DNA of 64,000 nucleotides from Rufibacter roseolus (GCF_017916365.1 NZ_JAFMSU010000002.1:1612001-1676000), one strand, 5' to 3'; positions 18,203 to 26,773 are shown, counted from the stretch's first letter. Numbers and translations: made by a program. Notes: generated by a model from the letters alone, not told the origin.

Positions 18203-18733
18203 TTAAAGGTTGAGTTTAGCTACTTGCTGCTGTTCCTGTTCTGTAAGTAAATCTTTGCGCAAAAGGTAATCACGCATGATCTTGACGGTCTCGCTGGAAA
18301 TGCCGGACTTGGGGTGCTTGAGAATGGCCGACATGAAGACCTTTTTATCGTCTTCCAGGTGGCTGCTCATGTTCAGGTACCGGGGAATGGAGTTCTCAAT
18401 GGAAAAACGCAGAAAACGCACCTCGGGGTCCTGGTTGTCAATGGCCACGGCGTCTTCAAAAAACTGGGAAGACTGCCGCAGGTATTTAATCTTGGCGTAA
18501 GGGCTCCAGACGTGTTTGGCCATTATGGCGTGCGATACAGCTTTGTAACCCAGTTTGAGCGGATCTTTGCCCTGATATTTGTTCATGAGGTTCACAAACT
18601 TCTGGGCAATCCCTTCGTCCTTGGCGGCTGTCTGGTAATAATTCAACAGGGAGGCGTGTGCGTACGGATCTGGTTTCTGCTGTTGAAAGACCAGAGCAAA
18701 GCAAAGGAAAAGAAGCGTACTGAGTAATTGCAT
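18203..18733 (-). CDS. Exported protein of unknown function in the crt operon
   Basis: A 176-residue protein with a signal peptide (residues 1-17, LLFLCFALVF) and a mature part predicted to be mostly helical and charged, with no Cys after the signal. I do not recognise a named family. Its ATG overlaps the crtB stop by one base (TGATG), so it is translationally coupled to phytoene synthase and should be made with the pigment enzymes. A scaffold or periplasmic role in carotenoid handling is a guess from context only. Confidence 0.7.
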   Translation of the reverse strand: MQLLSTLLFLCFALVFQQQKPDPYAHASLLNYYQTAAKDEGIAQKFVNLMNKYQGKDPLKLGYKAVSHAIMAKHVWSPYAKIKYLRQSSQFFEDAVAIDNQDPEVRFLRFSIENSIPRYLNMSSHLEDDKKVFMSAILKHPKSGISSETVKIMRDYLLRKDLLTEQEQQQVAKLNL

Positions 18734-19587
18734 CAGATAGTATTAAGCTGGAACCTAATATACGAACTTAACAATAAAGCGAACTTCGTATTATCAGGCA
18801 CTCTTACGCGTTCTGCCAAAATTTGGGCGGCAGGAAGCTGCTTAATTTTCTTGAAAAGCTTTAAATAATAGATATAGGCCAGGTAAACACCTAGTTGGGC
18901 GCCTCTTGGCAAGGCCAGAATGCCCTCGTAGGCATCGTCAAAGTCCTGCTGGATGTCTTGTTCTATCTCCTCTTTGTCTTTGTTGCAGAACGACCGGAAA
19001 TCCACTTTGGGGAAGTAGACGCGGCCGCGGTCCTGGTAATCGCTGCGGATGTCACGCAGGAAATTCACTTTCTGGAAAGCCGCTCCCAGGGCACAGGCCG
19101 AGGCTTTGAGCCTGTCAAACATCTCTGTGTCTCCCTCGCAGAACACGCGCAGGCACATGAGGCCCACCACTTCGGCGGAGCCGTAGATATATTCATCGTA
19201 GAGGTCACAGTCATACTTCTGGTCAGACAAGTCCATCTCCATGCTGCGCAGAAAGGCGTCAATGAACTCCTGGTCTATTTTGTACTTGTTCACCACCATC
19301 TGGAAGGCGTGCAGCACGGGATTCAGGCTGATTTTCTCTTCCAGGGCCTGGTAGGTCTCCTGTTTGAACCGCTCCAGCAAACCAGCGCGGTCATGGGAAT
19401 GGAACGTGTCCACGATCTCATCAGCGAAACGCACGAAACCATAGATGGCGTAGATGGGATCATGGAACCTTGGATGCAGTGTTTTAATGCCCAACGTGAA
19501 GGACGTGCTGTAGCGCTGGGTGATGAGCTTGCTACATTCCAGCGTGGTGTTGTCAAAAAGGGTCATGGGCGCCGGGATCATCTTCAT
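18733..19587 (-). CDS. crtB: CrtB, phytoene synthase
   Basis: Condenses two geranylgeranyl diphosphates to phytoene. The 284-residue protein carries both Asp-rich motifs of the trans-isoprenyl head-to-head synthases: DEIVD (56-60) and DIRSD (178-182) followed by YQDRGRVYFP. It overlaps crtI by 4 nt upstream and the next gene by 1 nt downstream, so crtI-crtB-18203 are one translational unit. ATG at 19585-19587 is used; a later in-frame ATG (residue 3) is possible. Confidence 0.94.
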   Translation of the reverse strand: MKMIPAPMTLFDNTTLECSKLITQRYSTSFTLGIKTLHPRFHDPIYAIYGFVRFADEIVDTFHSHDRAGLLERFKQETYQALEEKISLNPVLHAFQMVVNKYKIDQEFIDAFLRSMEMDLSDQKYDCDLYDEYIYGSAEVVGLMCLRVFCEGDTEMFDRLKASACALGAAFQKVNFLRDIRSDYQDRGRVYFPKVDFRSFCNKDKEEIEQDIQQDFDDAYEGILALPRGAQLGVYLAYIYYLKLFKKIKQLPAAQILAERVRVPDNTKFALLLSSYIRFQLNTI

Positions 19588-21119
19588 AGGGTTAAGGTGG
19601 TTTCCTGTGGGGCAAAATCCTTCATAACCTCGGAGGCCACTACTTGTCCCGAAATGAGGGACGGCGGTACGCCGGGGCCAGGAACGGTCAGTTGCCCGGT
19701 GTAAAACAGGTTTCGAACTTTCTTGCTTTTAAGGCTGGGCTTGAGCACCGCTGTCTGCAGCAGCGTGTTGGCCAGCCCGTAAGCATTGCCTTTGAAGGCG
19801 TGGTAATCCTTTATGAAATCTTTGTGTGCGTAACTTCGCTTATAGATGACGTGGTGCTTTACCTCCTGCCCCGTGATCTGCTCCAGGCGGTTCATCACCA
19901 ACTGGTAGTAATGCTCCCGGGTTTCCTCCGTATCCTGCAGATCGGGGGCCACGGGGATCAGGATGAACAGGTTCTCTTTGCCCTCAGGTGCTACAGAGGC
20001 ATCGGTTTTGGAGGGCACAGACACGTAGAAGAGGGGCTTCTTAGGCCAGGCCGGTTCTGTGTAAATCTCGTGGGCGTGCGGCCCGAAGTCCTCATCAAAG
20101 AACAGGTTGTGGTGTCTGAGGCCCTCCAGTTTCCTATCCACGCCCAGGTAAAAGATGAGCGAGGAAGGTGCCATAACGCGGGTGTCCCAGTATTTCTGGG
20201 TATAGCTGCGGGCTTCGGGGGGCAGCAGTTTGGTTTCCAGGTGGTGGTAATCAGACCCGCCAATCACCACGTTAGCCTCGTACTCACCCTGGGCAGTGAT
20301 GACTCTGGTGATGGTGCCGTTCTCCAGTTCCAGCCTTTGCACTTCCTCCCCTAGCCTGATCTCCACGCCCTGCTCCTGCGCCAGCGCTACCATGCCTTCC
20401 ACAATCTTGTGCATGCCACCCATGGGGTACCAGGTACCCAGCGCCATATCGGCGTAGTTCATGAGGCTATACAGGGCGGGGGTGTTCTGGGGCAAAGCCC
20501 CGAGGAACAGGATGGGAAACTCCATCAGCTGGATGAGCCGCGGGTGCTTGAAGTACTTGCGCACGTGTTTGTGCATGGACTGAAAAACATCCAGCCGCAG
20601 CACATCCACCAGCAGCTTCACGTCCAGAAACTCGGTCAGGGACCGGCTGGGTTTGTAGACCAGGTTGTTGATGCCCACCTCGTATTTGTAAGCGGCCTGT
20701 TTCAGGAAAGTACGCAGCATTGCCGCCGATCCGGGCTCTAAAGACTCAAACAGCGCCTCTAATTGGGGCATGCCGGCGGGCAGTTCCATGGTATCCTGGG
20801 GCCCGTACAAAACCTGGTAAGATGGGTCCAGGCGCTCCAGGTGGTAGTAGTCAGCGGTGGTTTTCCCGAACTTCTGGAAAAACTGCTCAAAAACGTCGGG
20901 CATCCAGTACCAGCTGGGTCCCATGTCAAAGGTGAAACCATCGGCGGAAAACACGCGGGCGCGACCGCCGGCCACCTCGTTCTTCTCCAGCAAAGTAACC
21001 TCATAACCGGCCTGCGCCATACTGGCGGCCGCCGCCAAACCGGCAAAGCCGGCCCCAATGACAATTACTTTTTTCCTGGAGAGATCGTGCATGTGTGAAG
21101 CATCAATGTGAAAGGACAA
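19584..21119 (-). CDS. crtI: CrtI, phytoene desaturase
   Basis: An FAD-dependent desaturase that converts phytoene to lycopene or a related product. The 511-residue protein starts with a dinucleotide-binding motif GAGFAG (22-27) and LLEKNEVAGGRA, and ends with the family signature GQLTVPGPGVPPSLISG. A paralogue such as CrtD cannot be excluded by sequence alone, but the coupling to crtB supports the main desaturase. ATG at 21117-21119; residue 10 is another Met. Two hairpins lie between it and the upstream sigma gene. Confidence 0.92.
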   Translation of the reverse strand: MSFHIDASHMHDLSRKKVIVIGAGFAGLAAAASMAQAGYEVTLLEKNEVAGGRARVFSADGFTFDMGPSWYWMPDVFEQFFQKFGKTTADYYHLERLDPSYQVLYGPQDTMELPAGMPQLEALFESLEPGSAAMLRTFLKQAAYKYEVGINNLVYKPSRSLTEFLDVKLLVDVLRLDVFQSMHKHVRKYFKHPRLIQLMEFPILFLGALPQNTPALYSLMNYADMALGTWYPMGGMHKIVEGMVALAQEQGVEIRLGEEVQRLELENGTITRVITAQGEYEANVVIGGSDYHHLETKLLPPEARSYTQKYWDTRVMAPSSLIFYLGVDRKLEGLRHHNLFFDEDFGPHAHEIYTEPAWPKKPLFYVSVPSKTDASVAPEGKENLFILIPVAPDLQDTEETREHYYQLVMNRLEQITGQEVKHHVIYKRSYAHKDFIKDYHAFKGNAYGLANTLLQTAVLKPSLKSKKVRNLFYTGQLTVPGPGVPPSLISGQVVASEVMKDFAPQETTLTL

Positions 21120-21122
21120 CCC

Positions 21123-21160
21123 AAAATCTGGTACTTATACTGAAATACCAGATTTTTTGC
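21123..21160 (-). terminator. Hairpin upstream of crtI
   Basis: AAAATCTGGTA pairs perfectly with TACCAGATTTT across a 12-nt loop. On the minus strand it would follow the sigma gene and precede crtI, so it may be a partial terminator or attenuator that separates regulator from enzymes. Confidence 0.6.
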
Positions 21161-21189
21161 TGAAACAAGTTACATTCTTTTTCGGGCAT

Positions 21190-21224
21190 AATCCAGTTTT
21201 GCCGATTTCAGACAGAAACTGGAT
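21190..21224 (-). other. Second hairpin between sigma factor and crtI
   Basis: AATCCAGTTT pairs with AAACTGGATT around a loop of about 15 nt. With the hairpin at 21123-21160 it makes a double stem-loop between the sigma gene and crtI. Confidence 0.5.
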
Positions 21225-21247
21225 TGGTACTCAATTGACTAGAAAGG

Positions 21248-21763
21248 TCAATCGGCGTAGGCGTATCCTTTGAGTTCTTGCTTGAGTTCTTTGCGGGCCA
21301 GGTGAATCCGGTTTTTAACGGTCCCAATGGGCAGCTTCAGCTTGTCGGCGATCTCCAGGTACTTATATCCCACATAATACATCATGAAGGGGGTACGCAG
21401 CTCCTCGGGCAGATGGTCAATGGCGGCATAGATGTCATTAAGGGCAAAATCGCCGGTGGCCCGGTTCACGGCAATCATGCGGTCATCAGCGGGATGGGTC
21501 TGGATGTAGTCGTTGGTGTCCACGTTGCTGGACCGTTTGGTGACTTTGTTGTAATGGTTGATGAAGGTGTTGCGCATGATGGTGTACAACCAGGCCTTCA
21601 GGTTGGTGCCCGCCTTGAACCTATCACGGTTCACGAAGGCTTTCAAAAGCGTTTCCTGCACTAAATCTTTCGCATCATCACTATCACGGGTCAGGTTGTA
21701 CGCGGCGGGACGGAGGGTTGGCGCCATGCGCTCTACGACGGAAGTAAATTCTAGTGCAGTCAT
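21248..21763 (-). CDS. ECF-type RNA polymerase sigma factor
   Basis: A 171-residue sigma-70 family protein with only regions 2 and 4. Region 2 shows KDLVQETLLKAF and LKAWLYTIMRNTFINHY (about 30-75); region 4 shows LPEELRTPFMMYYVGYKYLEIADKL and the recognition helix GTVKNRIHLARKEL near the C-terminus. No anti-sigma gene is adjacent. It lies directly upstream of crtI on the same strand and downstream of a MerR/B12 regulator, so control of carotenoid synthesis is likely, as with CarQ of Myxococcus. A 13-bp inverted repeat sits just before its start (21765-21795). Confidence 0.9.
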   Translation of the reverse strand: MTALEFTSVVERMAPTLRPAAYNLTRDSDDAKDLVQETLLKAFVNRDRFKAGTNLKAWLYTIMRNTFINHYNKVTKRSSNVDTNDYIQTHPADDRMIAVNRATGDFALNDIYAAIDHLPEELRTPFMMYYVGYKYLEIADKLKLPIGTVKNRIHLARKELKQELKGYAYAD

Positions 21764-22322
21764 TTTGTTTAATGTTTAAAATCAAACGTTAAACAATAAT
21801 ACGAGAGATAAAGGAATAAAGCCAACCTTTGTGGAAGAATTTTTAAATTATTTTAAACCAATGAGAATTAACCCAGCCGAAAGCTGATGGTTCAGAAAGG
21901 AAATAGCTCTGGTTTAGCGGAAGATTGGGGGCACTTCACCCAGGTGTTATTGTTTAGTTTAAAGGCTCTTGTATTGCACAATGGCAATACATACTAGAAA
22001 GGATAGCCCACCGGATTTCACCTGGGAGAAAAAACTTGAAAAAATCTGCGGGAGGTGGTTGGGAATAAGGCGCTTTCTTTCTGCTTGTTTTGCCAAAAAC
22101 AGCCAAAAAACAGGAATAGACGTGCTCTAGAGGCAAACGCCAACAGAAAGTATCAGGAAATAAATTTAGAATAAAGTAAAAAGACAATCCCTTTTACCCT
22201 GCACATACAGACTAAATCATAAAGCGGAGGACATGGAACGTCTCTCTGCTTAAACCAAACTTTCTAGAAAAGGAAAACCTAAGGACAGGTAGAAAGGCAC
22301 CAAATGAACTTCCGCCAGCAAA
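21764..22322. other. Gap between MerR regulator and sigma gene
   Basis: About 560 nt without a gene. Besides the dyad at 21765-21795 it contains another TTGTTTA-type sequence at 21949-21964 (TTGTTTAGTTTAAAGG), resembling the sequence before crtZ. The rest shows nothing I can name. Confidence 0.5.
21765..21795. promoter_or_regulatory. Candidate operator before the ECF sigma gene
   Basis: TTGTTTAATGTTT and AAACGTTAAACAA form an inverted repeat (12 of 13 positions) with a 5- to 6-nt centre, ending 2 nt from the start codon. On the minus strand a TATTATTG (close to TAnnTTTG) overlaps its distal end, so a bound protein would block the promoter. MerR-type or B12-type regulators bind such dyads. 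Confidence 0.6.
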
Positions 22323-23219
22323 TCATGCAGACACCATGTTGTACTGTGAAAGCCACTTTTCAAAACTTTCCAGCGTCTCAAAGTACGTCACGTTTTGGGG
22401 CAGATTTTCCTTAAACGGCTGCAAAATGTAACCGCTTAGCAATAAGCGAACATCTGGCAGTTGGGCCAGCAACTGCTGCAGGTATGTTTCTACCTCATCT
22501 CTGATGGGCGCCGTGGTGAAGGAAGAACAAATGTACTGCGCGCCAAACTGTTGGGCGGCCACCATTAGATCAGTTAGCGGTAAGTGCTGGCCCAGGTACA
22601 ATGTCCTGAAGCCCATTGCCCTGAACTGGAAGTGGCTATAAAGCAAAGAAAGCTCGTGCAACTCGCCCTCGGGGAGGTACAGGAGCACTTTGGGGGCCTC
22701 GGCGCTTCTGCTGAGCCGCTGCCCGTCAATGGCCACCAGCATTTTCTGCCTGATGAGTTGGCTGATGAAGTGCTCATGGGCGGGGGTAATGTTGCCCGTT
22801 TGCCACAGTAAGCCAATTTTGTTGAGAAACGGATAAACGACTTGCTTGACCGATGCCGGGAAACCCAGTTGCAGCACCGCCCGGCTGAGCACCCGTTCAA
22901 ACAGACCCTCGTCCAGTTCCACCATGGCAATGATGAGTTGGCTCATGAACTGGTCCTGGCCCAGCTCAGCTTCGGTGACTTTCAAGACCTCGCTGGCTAC
23001 CTGGTCAGGTGGTAGTTTGGCAATGCGGGAGATCTTGTATCCTTCCTGGTAAAGCAATGCCACATTTAGCAGGTTCTTCAGGTCGGCGTCATCATAGTAC
23101 CGGATATTGGTAGCCGTACGCTTTGGGGCCAGCAGCTGGTAACGCTGCTCCCAAATACGAAGGGTATGGGCCTTAATGCCCGACAGATGCTCTAACTCTT
23201 TAATAGAGTAATTCGCCAC
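22323..23219 (-). CDS. MerR-family regulator with B12-binding-like domain (CarH/CarA type)
   Basis: A 298-residue regulator. Residues 1-70 are a MerR winged helix (SIKELEHLSGIKAHTLRIWE). Residues 90-165 resemble the helical cap of cobalamin photoreceptors: Trp139 and Glu149-His150 keep the W-x9-EH motif of CarH. The C-terminal part (175-290) is Rossmann-like, with the lower-ligand His188 in GELHELS; the usual ExHxxG has Ser191 for Gly. CarH senses light through adenosylcobalamin and represses carotenoid genes. Position next to crtZ and the sigma gene fits. Cobalamin binding is likely but not proven. Confidence 0.85.
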   Translation of the reverse strand: MANYSIKELEHLSGIKAHTLRIWEQRYQLLAPKRTATNIRYYDDADLKNLLNVALLYQEGYKISRIAKLPPDQVASEVLKVTEAELGQDQFMSQLIIAMVELDEGLFERVLSRAVLQLGFPASVKQVVYPFLNKIGLLWQTGNITPAHEHFISQLIRQKMLVAIDGQRLSRSAEAPKVLLYLPEGELHELSLLYSHFQFRAMGFRTLYLGQHLPLTDLMVAAQQFGAQYICSSFTTAPIRDEVETYLQQLLAQLPDVRLLLSGYILQPFKENLPQNVTYFETLESFEKWLSQYNMVSA

Positions 23220-23248
23220 AGGAGAGAGGTTAGAAACGGAACGTAAAG

Positions 23249-23698
23249 TTAACGCTTCCGGGCAATACGAAAGAATTTAGGATGCACCCAGAGCATACCA
23301 AATGACTCTGAGTTGTCTTTGTCTTTGGCTTTGTGGTGCACTTTGTGCGCAATGTCTAGGGCCCGGAGGTAAGTGCTCTTTGTTTTGCCAAACAGCTTGA
23401 GCCGTCTATGGATAAACAAATCATGCACCAGGAAATAGGCCGCACCGTACAGTGAAATGCCTACCCCAATCCAGAACCGGTAGTCATGCTTTTCTGAGCC
23501 GTAGATAAAGCACAGCATGGCAATGACCCCGTAGAACACAAACGAGACATCGTTCAGCTCAAAAAGATGGTTGTGTTTGGTGTGGTGCGATTTGTGAATG
23601 CTCCATAGAAAGCCGTGCAGCACGTATTTGTGCACCGCCCACGCCACCAATTCCATCGTAACAAAGGTTCCTAAAACTATCGCCGCGTTCGTCAGCAT
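23249..23698 (-). CDS. crtZ: CrtZ-type carotenoid 3-hydroxylase
   Basis: A 149-residue membrane di-iron hydroxylase that adds 3-hydroxyl groups to ionone rings. Histidine motifs HKYVLHG (about 23-29), HKSHHTKH (about 35-42), HDLFIHRR and HKVHHKA are in the order of the fatty acid hydroxylase/CrtZ family. It lies 29 nt upstream of the MerR gene and probably shares its transcript. With CrtW it could give astaxanthin-like end products if cyclised carotenes are formed. Confidence 0.92.
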   Translation of the reverse strand: MLTNAAIVLGTFVTMELVAWAVHKYVLHGFLWSIHKSHHTKHNHLFELNDVSFVFYGVIAMLCFIYGSEKHDYRFWIGVGISLYGAAYFLVHDLFIHRRLKLFGKTKSTYLRALDIAHKVHHKAKDKDNSESFGMLWVHPKFFRIARKR

Positions 23699-23722
23699 AC
23701 TCTCTCAACCAGCAGTTTGGTC

Positions 23723-23748
23723 AATTGTTTAAAATAAGTTTTAAAGGT
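23723..23748 (-). promoter_or_regulatory. Putative crtZ promoter/operator
   Basis: TTGTTTAAAATAAGTTTTAA (from 23725) lies 27 nt upstream of crtZ. It shares the half-site TTGTTTAA with the dyad at the sigma gene and is itself partly palindromic. On the minus strand TACCTTTA (about 23742-23749) resembles TAnnTTTG. This is suggestive only. Confidence 0.42.
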
Positions 23749-23812
23749 AGTGAATACGCGATTACCCCGGGAAGAAATGCAGAGGATGAAACAGGAAACC
23801 TGCTCCCCTGCC

Positions 23813-24625
23813 TTACCAGGTCATGGATTGCTTGTCAAGGAAAGCCTGGATACCCTGGTGGCAATCATCGGTGGCACGGGCCAGGGCGTTACGCTCAGCG
23901 GCGTATTCCAAAGCGTCTCTTAACGGAAGTTCCTGCACCCGGGCAATCATTTCCTTTGTGACTTCCATGGCCTGCCCCGAGTTCTGCACACACAACCGTT
24001 TAGCCAGATCCCGCACGGTCTGGTCCAGCTCTTCTTCGGGCACTACTTCATTCACCAGGCCAAAAGTTTTGGCTTTCTCCGCTGAGATCAGGTCGCCGGT
24101 GAGAAGCAATTCCTTGGCCCGGGCCTCCCCTATTTTCCTGAGCAGGAACACTTTGACAATGGCAGGCAGAAATCCTATTTTAACCTCGGTGTACCCAAAC
24201 CTGGCCGATGGTACGGTATAGGTGAAATCGCAGACGGTGGCCAGGCCGCAACCGCTGGCAATGGCTGGTCCGCTCACCTGCGCAATGACCACTTTCTTCA
24301 AGGTATAGATCTGGTAGAAAAGCTGCATGAGGTGTGAAGAATCCTCCAGGTTCTCAGCGTAGGAGTTGTTCTTCAGTTGCTGCAGGTACTCCAGGTCAGC
24401 ACCCGCGCAGAAAGCCTGCCCCGATGCTTTGAGTATGACCACTTTGCATTCGTCATCATTCTCTGCGGTGTCAAAGGCATGCTTCAACTCGGTTACCATT
24501 TGGTAATTGAGGGCATTACGTTTCTCAGGTCGGTTCAAAGTAATAGAAGCCACCCGGTCTGTGCAGTGGTAATTTACATATTGAAGCGCAAAGGTTTCCG
24601 TAGCGGGGTTATGCGATTGTTCCAT
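23813..24625 (-). CDS. Enoyl-CoA hydratase/isomerase family protein
   Basis: A crotonase-fold protein of 270 residues from the ATG at 24623-24625. It has the oxyanion-hole motif CAGADLEYL after ASGQAF, the segment QVSGPAIASGCGLA (crotonase signature) and a C-terminal helical part. It may be an enoyl-CoA hydratase or a methylglutaconyl-CoA hydratase for beta-oxidation or leucine breakdown. A longer reading to 24796 is open, but its first 57 residues are Arg-rich and unlike the family, and AGAGAG precedes the chosen start. Convergent gene order is absent: the next gene (24929) is on the same strand beyond a terminator. Confidence 0.87.
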   Translation of the reverse strand: MEQSHNPATETFALQYVNYHCTDRVASITLNRPEKRNALNYQMVTELKHAFDTAENDDECKVVILKASGQAFCAGADLEYLQQLKNNSYAENLEDSSHLMQLFYQIYTLKKVVIAQVSGPAIASGCGLATVCDFTYTVPSARFGYTEVKIGFLPAIVKVFLLRKIGEARAKELLLTGDLISAEKAKTFGLVNEVVPEEELDQTVRDLAKRLCVQNSGQAMEVTKEMIARVQELPLRDALEYAAERNALARATDDCHQGIQAFLDKQSMTW

Positions 24626-24928
24626 ATCTCTCTTTACGAAGCATTGGTTTGAAAGGTAAGAAAATTGCACCCTGACTGTCATGAAACCTGCGGGGGCAAG
24701 CACCCTGACCACTTGATTCTGCCTCCGGCCGCCGTAAAACTTTCCTATCCTGGATAGAAATGCACTTAACTTGAAAGCAATTCGCCTGGCACTCACACTT
24801 GAGTTGGCGGCTCTCTCCTAGCGTCGGATCTTCATATTCAAGACGCCTTTTCCCGGGAAAAGGCTGCTTAGGTGCATAAAAAAAGCCCGGTCTCAAGAGA
24901 TACCGGGCTTTTTAAAAATCAATCCTGA
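24626..24928. other. Gap with terminator
   Basis: About 300 nt with no gene. It contains the terminator at 24880-24913; the rest should include the promoter of the enoyl-CoA hydratase gene, which I cannot pinpoint. Confidence 0.55.
24880..24913 (-). terminator. Intrinsic terminator after lipase-like gene
   Basis: AAAAAGCCCGGT and TACCGGGCTTTTT form a stem of about 12 bp with a short CTC/GAG extension; the minus strand ends in a T run. It lies 16 nt after the stop of the hydrolase gene. Confidence 0.88.
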
Positions 24929-26137
24929 TTACATATTGCGCATGCCTTCCATCCAGGGAATGAGGTCTTTGATCATGGGTTCAAGGCTGCTGCCGTGCCC
25001 GCCGCCGGGTATGGAAACGAATTTGAGGTCAGGCACGTTGGCCGCTTTCATGGCATTGTAGGTGGATACTGTATTGCTATAAGGCACCATGATGTCTGCC
25101 GTACCGTGGTAAAGCCGGGTAGGGCTCTTAGGCACCCAGTTGGTTAAACTGTTCCGTTTCAGGGCATCTTTCAAGGCTTGTTCCCCGTTTCCGCGCAAGG
25201 CCGCCATAAAGGTAGGGTTGAATAGTTTCGCCGGATCTTTGGCCAAAGCACTGTTGATGGAGGAACTGGTGCGGGTACCGTCTATCAACTCCTGGATACG
25301 GGTGGCGTAAGGTTCCTGGAAGAAATTGGTCAGAGGCCGGTTCCAGTTGTAGGTCTTGTTGTAGGCCTGCAGGATAAAGGCTAGGTTCGCAGGGTACTCA
25401 TAGGGCTTTCCGCTTAACACCATCGCCAACATGTGCTCCAGGTCATATCCGCCGGCACCAGCGCCAGAGGCAGTTACCGTTAACCCATGGTCTGGATGCT
25501 CTTCAATCTCTTTCTGGGCCGCCAAAGTCACGTAACCCCCTTCTGAGTAACCCGCCAGAAACAGCTGGTCAGAAGTTTTCACATTGTTCTTCTTGAAGAA
25601 GGACTTACCTGCTTTGATCATGTCCACCACGGCGGTGCCGGAGTGTTTCAAATCATAGTACGGGTGCAGAATCTGCTTAGAGGCACCGTAGCCAATAAAG
25701 TCTGGAACCAGGGTGAGGTAACCAGCGGCGCCAAACGGTTCAAAGCCCGTTAAAGAAGTCACCTGGAAATTACTTGGGGCATACTTTTGGTCGAAGGTAG
25801 TACCATGGTGCGCACTCAGAATAGGGGCCGGCGCCGTCATGTTCAACGGAACCACCATCAAGCCTGAGGCCTGTATTTCCTGCCCGTTGTATTGGGTTAG
25901 GTAAGTGAGGCGGTACACATCCACGTCGTATTTGATGAGGGTAGCCAACTCTGACCGTCCGTTAGAGACGGCGATCTCCTTCAAGCCGGCGGCCGGAATA
26001 GTGGTCAGTTTCTCCGACGAGACCAGAAGGTCCTTCTCGGCTTGTACCACTGGCGGCTGCTCCATCACCTCGGTTTCCTTGCAGGAGGAGAACCAGGAGG
26101 TAATAGCCAACAAGGCTGATAATATTATCGTTTTCAA
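24929..26137 (-). CDS. Secreted alpha/beta hydrolase (lipase-like lipoprotein)
   Basis: A 402-residue hydrolase with an N-terminal signal ending in a lipobox-like SWFSSC (Cys19), so probably lipid-anchored. The nucleophile elbow is GYSEG (196-200, Ser198). A later HGTADIMVP supplies the acid Asp and GGGHGSS the His, in normal order. The whole resembles the secretory lipase (LIP) family, and an esterase or lipase activity is likely; the natural substrate is unknown. It stands alone between a terminator and a divergent thioredoxin gene. Confidence 0.82.
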   Translation of the reverse strand: MKTIILSALLAITSWFSSCKETEVMEQPPVVQAEKDLLVSSEKLTTIPAAGLKEIAVSNGRSELATLIKYDVDVYRLTYLTQYNGQEIQASGLMVVPLNMTAPAPILSAHHGTTFDQKYAPSNFQVTSLTGFEPFGAAGYLTLVPDFIGYGASKQILHPYYDLKHSGTAVVDMIKAGKSFFKKNNVKTSDQLFLAGYSEGGYVTLAAQKEIEEHPDHGLTVTASGAGAGGYDLEHMLAMVLSGKPYEYPANLAFILQAYNKTYNWNRPLTNFFQEPYATRIQELIDGTRTSSSINSALAKDPAKLFNPTFMAALRGNGEQALKDALKRNSLTNWVPKSPTRLYHGTADIMVPYSNTVSTYNAMKAANVPDLKFVSIPGGGHGSSLEPMIKDLIPWMEGMRNM

Positions 26138-26324
26138 AGTCTTTTCCTGTTAAGTTTGTATGATTTATAAAGGATTAGGGCTTACCTAAAGTTCCTTTTT
26201 AACGGTCTGCTTTGGGCCTAATTTTAGTAAAACAGGCAGAAAATGCTTTTGTTTACCCAACGACAGGATTCATCCGAAATTGTCCTTTTCCGTATAAACA
26301 ACCTAGAACCTTACAGTAAAAACC

Positions 26325-26633
26325 ATGCCTAAAAAATCATTCCAAGAAATCATCAGTAGCCCGGGCATGCCGGTGCTGGTAGACTTTTACGCCGATTGGT
26401 GCGGGCCCTGCAAGACCATGGCGCCTATTCTGCAGCAGGTAGCCCGCCAGTACGAAGGAAAACTGAAGGTGATTAAAATTGACGTAGACAAGAACCCAGC
26501 CGTAGCCCAACAGTATCGCGTGCAGGGCATCCCCACGCTCCTGCTCTTCCACCAGGGTAAACAACTCTGGCGCCAGTCCGGCGTGGTGCCTGCCCACCAG
26601 TTAAGCCAGGTAGTGCAGCAGCACCTGAAGTAG
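26325..26633 (+). CDS. trxA: Thioredoxin
   Basis: A 102-residue cytoplasmic thioredoxin with the redox site WCGPCK (Cys26, Cys29) and the conserved cis-Pro in QGIPTLLLF. No signal peptide. Single-gene unit divergent from the lipase-like gene. It is the short, canonical type, able to reduce protein disulfides with thioredoxin reductase, which is not in the window. Confidence 0.93.
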   Translation: MPKKSFQEIISSPGMPVLVDFYADWCGPCKTMAPILQQVARQYEGKLKVIKIDVDKNPAVAQQYRVQGIPTLLLFHQGKQLWRQSGVVPAHQLSQVVQQHLK

Positions 26634-26641
26634 GAAAAGGT

Positions 26642-26678
26642 GTTTCAGGCCTGTTTTGCCGAAAACTGGGTTGAAACG
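26642..26678. repeat. Dispersed palindrome copy
   Basis: GTTTCAGGCCTGTTTT and GAAAACTGGGTTGAAAC form the two arms, just after the thioredoxin gene. Confidence 0.7.
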
Positions 26679-26773
26679 TCCATTAATAACAGCTAAAGGC
26701 ACAGACGCTCGCAGGACCTCCGGACGCTGCGAGGTCTTTAGAGCAGACGGTAAAGCGTAGGCATACAGAAACA

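Noticed and set aside
24626-24796. Longer N-terminus for the enoyl-CoA hydratase
   Set aside because: 57 extra Arg-rich residues not seen in the family; a good ribosome binding site precedes the inner ATG at 24625.
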